Assembly: GCA_008973525.1 (NCBI GenBank) | Contig: WACJ01000552.1 | Location: 992,001 to 1,056,000 of the forward strand | Reading direction: 5' to 3' | Source: Stenopsyche tienmushanensis | Lineage: Eukaryota > Arthropoda > Insecta > Trichoptera > Stenopsychidae | DNA: 64,000 nucleotides | Part shown: positions 60,358-64,000 of the stretch, in pieces | Position numbering within the stretch: the stretch's first letter is position 1 | How the letters are laid out: every line of letters starts with the position of its first letter | Made by a program: the position numbers and the translations under genes | The notes under the pieces: generated by a model | Databases searched by the model: none | What the model saw: only the letters and a program-made list of their open reading frames with translations | Told to the model about the DNA's origin: nothing

Positions 60358-61562
60358 TTGACTATAGTGAAGTAGTGAGTCTTTCTGTCTGCTATTCCAC
60401 TTCAAAATAGACTAATAAACATACCAGAATCCATAAATCAGATTAATAGATAAGTGGCCACACAACGTTGTTTTTTTTTGAAACTTTGAATTATCTTTGA
60501 TGGGTTGACCACCTATTTTTTTAAAAGTCAAAAAATAAATACTACCCTAGTATACATCATACATAACTTCTAAATTACAAAGCTGATTTGGATATACATT
60601 TAGGTATATATTCGTATAATTTCATAAAGCAAAAAATACTTGGAAACAGTAGTAAAAGTTTTTGTAATTTTCGTCATAAGGTTCAAATTCCGTATAATGG
60701 GTGTTAATAAGCATGTCATTGTGTAGTTCCTTATTCGATACAACATATTAAATTACACTATGTGAATTAAATCCGGTGAAATTAAATTGTTACTTAACTT
60801 ATGTGAGAAAATGTCGTATATTCTACAAAAATATTTATTTTGTTATATATATTTTATCACATTTATGGATTTTTCGCTTTGAAATATTACATATTGTTGA
60901 AAATCTTTGTCTGACATGGCATTTCAAAGCGATTTTTTGGGGGTTTCATCACAGCCCACGGTTTTGTAAATGCAACCTCTCGATGCATACATCACAAGTT
61001 GAACGATAAAATGTAACGCCCCGGGCGAAGGTTGCACCAAATAAATTACGGCATATCACGGGCAAGATGGGCCGAGCCAAATGGAAACACATTTGGGGCG
61101 TGACGAGGACGTCGCACTTCGTCCGAAACGTCCGTACCAAATTGATATTTATACTCATCTTTCAAGTGCATCCTCTGAGGGGCAAGTGAAATTCGGATGC
61201 GGATAACGAGCCAGAACCGAATGAAACACCCCGGGGGTGAATGCATTCCATAAAATGGACGATCAGTATTTCGATGCAATTTGGATTTCAAGTGCGAAGA
61301 TGCTTCATCAATTGTTTTTAGCTTCCTCATTAGCTTGAACAAAATGTATGCTCGCTCAAAATTAGGACAAAAATATTTTGAACTCATAATAAATCGTGTT
61401 TGACATAAACGAATACGTTTGGGGATGAATTTCCCTTGCAGAAAGAAAAACAAAAGTTTTCCGTATAATAAAAAGGGACCACCGAAAGAAATAAGATCCG
61501 GAAGGCTAAGAGGCATTAGAGAGTGCAAAATCAGAGAAACTTTAGCCGCCTTAAGCGTATAA
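60358..61562. other. AT-rich stretch then island with the longest open frame
   Basis: AT-rich to about 61010, then a balanced island to 61560. The minus strand here has the longest open frame of the window (160 codons, 61046-61528). It starts MHSLMPLSLPDLISFGG and later contains HLKDEYKYQFGTDVSDEVRR. I recognise no domain, repeat or signal, and see no clear splice context. It may be low stop density rather than a gene. Confidence 0.3.
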
Positions 61563-61630
61563 GAAGATTGGCGGTCTTACTACGGATCTTGAGATCGAGG
61601 GTTCCAATCCCCGTGGTAATCCTTCTTTTT
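61563..61630 (+). ncRNA. tRNA-like structured segment with B-box and T-run
   Basis: GGTTCCAATCC (61600-61610) is one base from the polymerase III B-box GGTTCGANTCC. ACTACGG (61579-61585) pairs fully with CCGTGGT (61611-61617, one G-T), and GAAG/ATT (61563-61569) extends the stem against AAT/C/CTTC (61618-61625). GATCTTGAGATC forms an inner hairpin. A T5 run follows. It does not fold as a standard tRNA, since the expected acceptor partner is absent. It could be a decayed tRNA, a tRNA-derived SINE head or another polymerase III RNA. Confidence 0.4.
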
Positions 61631-61868
61631 CATATGCTTCACTCACTGCAATACCAAATAGTATATTCACTGCACCAAATTGACATAGGCCAAGGGCGAC
61701 AAATGGAATAACAATAATTCATAATATTCCTTTATTAACTAATTATGAGCTCTTTAAAAGTATTAATTTATGCAACGAATGATGATCTAAATTATTTACA
61801 TTTAGAATAATGAATTTAAATGAAAATATAGACTGCATTTATTTGATATTTGATCCCATTTTTTTCAG
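61631..61868. other. short AT-rich gap
   Basis: AT-rich. It ends in a pyrimidine run that forms the acceptor of the next candidate exon. Confidence 0.4.
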
Positions 61869-61915
61869 CTGGAAACGCCCTTGCTCTCTGATCCTTCGTC
61901 GAGTTATGCTTGCCG
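61869..61915 (+). CDS. candidate 47-nt coding microexon
   Basis: A strong acceptor (CCCATTTTTTTTCAG) precedes it and a consensus donor (GTGAGT) follows. Its composition is balanced, in contrast with the AT-rich upstream side. Frame 1 reads LETPLLSDPSSSYAC plus two bases of the next codon. Frame 2 is also open and frame 3 has a stop. I cannot name the protein. The donor lies in a potential stem, which could affect splicing. If real, it implies a plus-strand gene, opposite to the 43.6 kb candidate. Confidence 0.4.
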
Positions 61916-61962
61916 GTGAGTCCTCATAGCTAACCCCGAAAAAGATCACCGACCCTCGACGA
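61896..61962. other. hairpin covering the candidate splice donor
   Basis: TCGTCGA (61896-61902) pairs with TCGACGA (61956-61962). CGGTGA (61914-61919), which includes the exon-intron junction, pairs with TCACCG (61946-61951). In a plus-strand transcript the donor would be in the stem. Confidence 0.55.
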
Positions 61963-64000
61963 AAATAAGATAGAGGCAAAATAACATTAGAATAACAAGC
62001 AAGCTCTATTATCCGAGAAGTTCACCGTGCTTGTGATACAAGAGTATCATGATCATTTCATACGGAGGGAATCAATTTATTGCGGTGCAATGGGATTATA
62101 ATAAATACCGTGACCTCCCGCCAGGAGGCTTTTGCTCGGCCCAGGGCCCAAGAAAGAGGCTGTTGGCTTAATGGGCGGTTTACACGATGTTATTTTTGTT
62201 TATCACTCTGTTGGGTCATCCGCGAAGAGATATTTTATGCTCCGGATTGCCACACCGAGAATAAATTCCAAAAGGGAATGAAGTTGTTCCGAAGGGACCG
62301 CACGAATGAAGTCTTTTAAAATGCAATAAAATTAACTGTGAAACGAACAAATCAATAATTTAAACCCGTTCTTGACGCGGGACCGCATATAAATCACGCC
62401 CAAACTAATATATAAAGCCATTAAATCGTGGCAGACGAAGTTTTATAATTAAAACTTCAAACACCTGACGCCGAACAATCAAAAAAATATTTACTTTATT
62501 TAAAAACGAACAATTTAATTCATGGATCTCACTAACGTATTTGTTTCTAAATGCAAAACAGAGACATCTATGAAAAGTCGGTGCAAAAATAGATTTACCA
62601 AAAATACATATGTATGCCCATCTATGAACGTTTTAGAATACTTTTATTTTTTAATTTATTATAAAATTTATGATAATAAACTTGAAATTATTTTATTACA
62701 CAACACATTGTTTGCATTAAATCCAATTATTTAAATAGCGCATTTTATAATTGTCATAAAAATATTATGAATTTATCTAATACGCAAACCAAGTGTTTCA
62801 AAATAAATTCATAGTTCCGTATAATTTCAATAGATGTCTTTATATGTCATAAATTTGATTTTTTTATAAATTGATATCCTTATTTAAGGTTATTAAAAAT
62901 GCGTTAAAATGCAATTGTTTGTAAAATTTTAATTATAATTACGACTGTAAAAGAATATTTATTCAAATTAATCCGGTTGCCATTAACATAATAGATTTCG
63001 GCTATAAATTGGGGAAATTGAGTAATTTGTGGCATGTACCGAGATTAAAATATAATTCAATACAGCATTATGAAAATAGCTAATCCGGCTTCATACTTGA
63101 GATTTGTTTTAATCGCTGTTATATTCGAAATTAATATTCCGGACTTAATAAAATAATTATGAAGAACAAGCAGATAGTAACATATTTATATATTGTATCT
63201 AAAAATACATTTAATATTTACTTTTGCTAATTGTTATATTAAATAAACAATTTATACTTTTAATCAATAAATATCCAGTATAAAAGCCCCTCAAGTAAAT
63301 ATCCAAATATCTATGGGGGATCCTGAATCAACTGATTTATATCGAAGCTGTGTTAAATCAAATCATCCCCTAAAATACTTTCAATTGAAAATTTTGTTCT
63401 TATAGATCTTGCTTAAATCAAGCTAATCTCAGCTGTGTACAGGGCTCACATTCAGAAATCTTTGACAAAACGGGTTTCATTCAGATGCCGTGTTACATCA
63501 TAAACATTAAAAATTCGACGGCTAATTGAAACGTGAGATGCGAAACGCAGATTAATTAATTAGAACAAATATTTTGGTAGTGCTTATTCGGCGTATGAGG
63601 CAATTACCTAATTGCTTACTTCAGTTGGCAGGTGGTACAGAAGATCGGGTTTGTAAACACAAATAATAATAACGGGTTGGGGTCCTATTGATACACATGT
63701 TTACATACGCACACACCCCAACGAGGCTCCAAGACATATGAGGGATGTTTGATGATGCGAGGGAGAGGAGCCAGAATTAAAAGCCGACATACTATTTATT
63801 CCTTTGAGCTGCGTAATATTAACATTGTATTTACTTATGAAGGGTGAATTTGGGATTATTATGCGATTCACATGTGGAAACTCGAGTCCCCAAAGATACA
63901 AAGAAGAAATATGGGACCTCGTTCCCGGAGGCTTCGGTTAATTAAGTATTTCGGTTAACCGAGAGTAGCGACGAAATTTATTTCCGTTGAAAATTTAAAA
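61963..64000. other. gene-free stretch with islands
   Basis: Balanced islands lie at about 61963-62450 and 63400-63960, with AT-rich DNA between. A 79-codon plus frame (62080-62319) and a 66-codon minus frame (63701-63901) have no recognisable domains. No repeat copy is recognised. Confidence 0.4.

Noticed and set aside
61046..61528. Longest open frame (160 codons, minus strand)
   Set aside because: No recognisable domain, no splice context, and it lies in a compositional island where stops are rarer. Kept only as a note in the island entry.

Overview
The window looks like AT-rich nuclear DNA from an animal, most likely an arthropod. No complete protein-coding gene is visible. Nothing bacterial is present: no operons, ribosome binding sites or CRISPR array. 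The case for an animal rests on several relics of D,D34D mariner transposons, two pogo/Tigger-like transposon ends in TA contexts, very long gene-free stretches, and short open segments bounded by GT/AG splice signals. A crustacean such as a copepod is a guess from composition and mariner content, not something the sequence proves.

Layout. Roughly 0.3-0.8 kb stretches of more balanced base composition (for example 6.3-6.6, 13.1-13.8, 35.0-35.9, 36.9-37.5, 50.6-51.3 and 61.0-61.5 kb) alternate with very AT-rich stretches that hold old mobile elements. The clearest elements are a 442-bp deleted mariner (1695-2136), a 433-bp non-autonomous mariner with long inverted ends and a TA duplication (22632-23064), and a full-length but broken 1271-bp mariner (31172-32442) lying inside an older mariner of opposite orientation (from 30477 to about 32701). 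A pogo/Tigger-like element sits at 56810-57447, and single termini of the same superfamily lie at 25590 and 14620.

Four unnamed dispersed repeat families can be found by comparing the window with itself: family A (9.3, 11.4 and 16.2 kb), R1 (4.7, 11.2, 34.2 and 40.2 kb), E (7.2 and 25.7 kb) and F (41.9 and 52.9 kb).

Gene content is limited to candidate exons. The best are a 76-nt minus-strand exon at 43616-43691 and a 47-nt plus-strand microexon at 61869-61915, whose donor site can pair into a hairpin. Weaker ones lie at 3172-3341, 7564-7657, 12281-12423, 15083-15182 and 39750-39932. If any is real, the window is mainly the intron and intergenic space of one or more large genes, and the balanced-composition islands would be natural candidates for regulatory DNA. 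I did not find a new multi-gene system. The most interesting points are the nested transposons, the repeat families, the foldbacks and the candidate exons.
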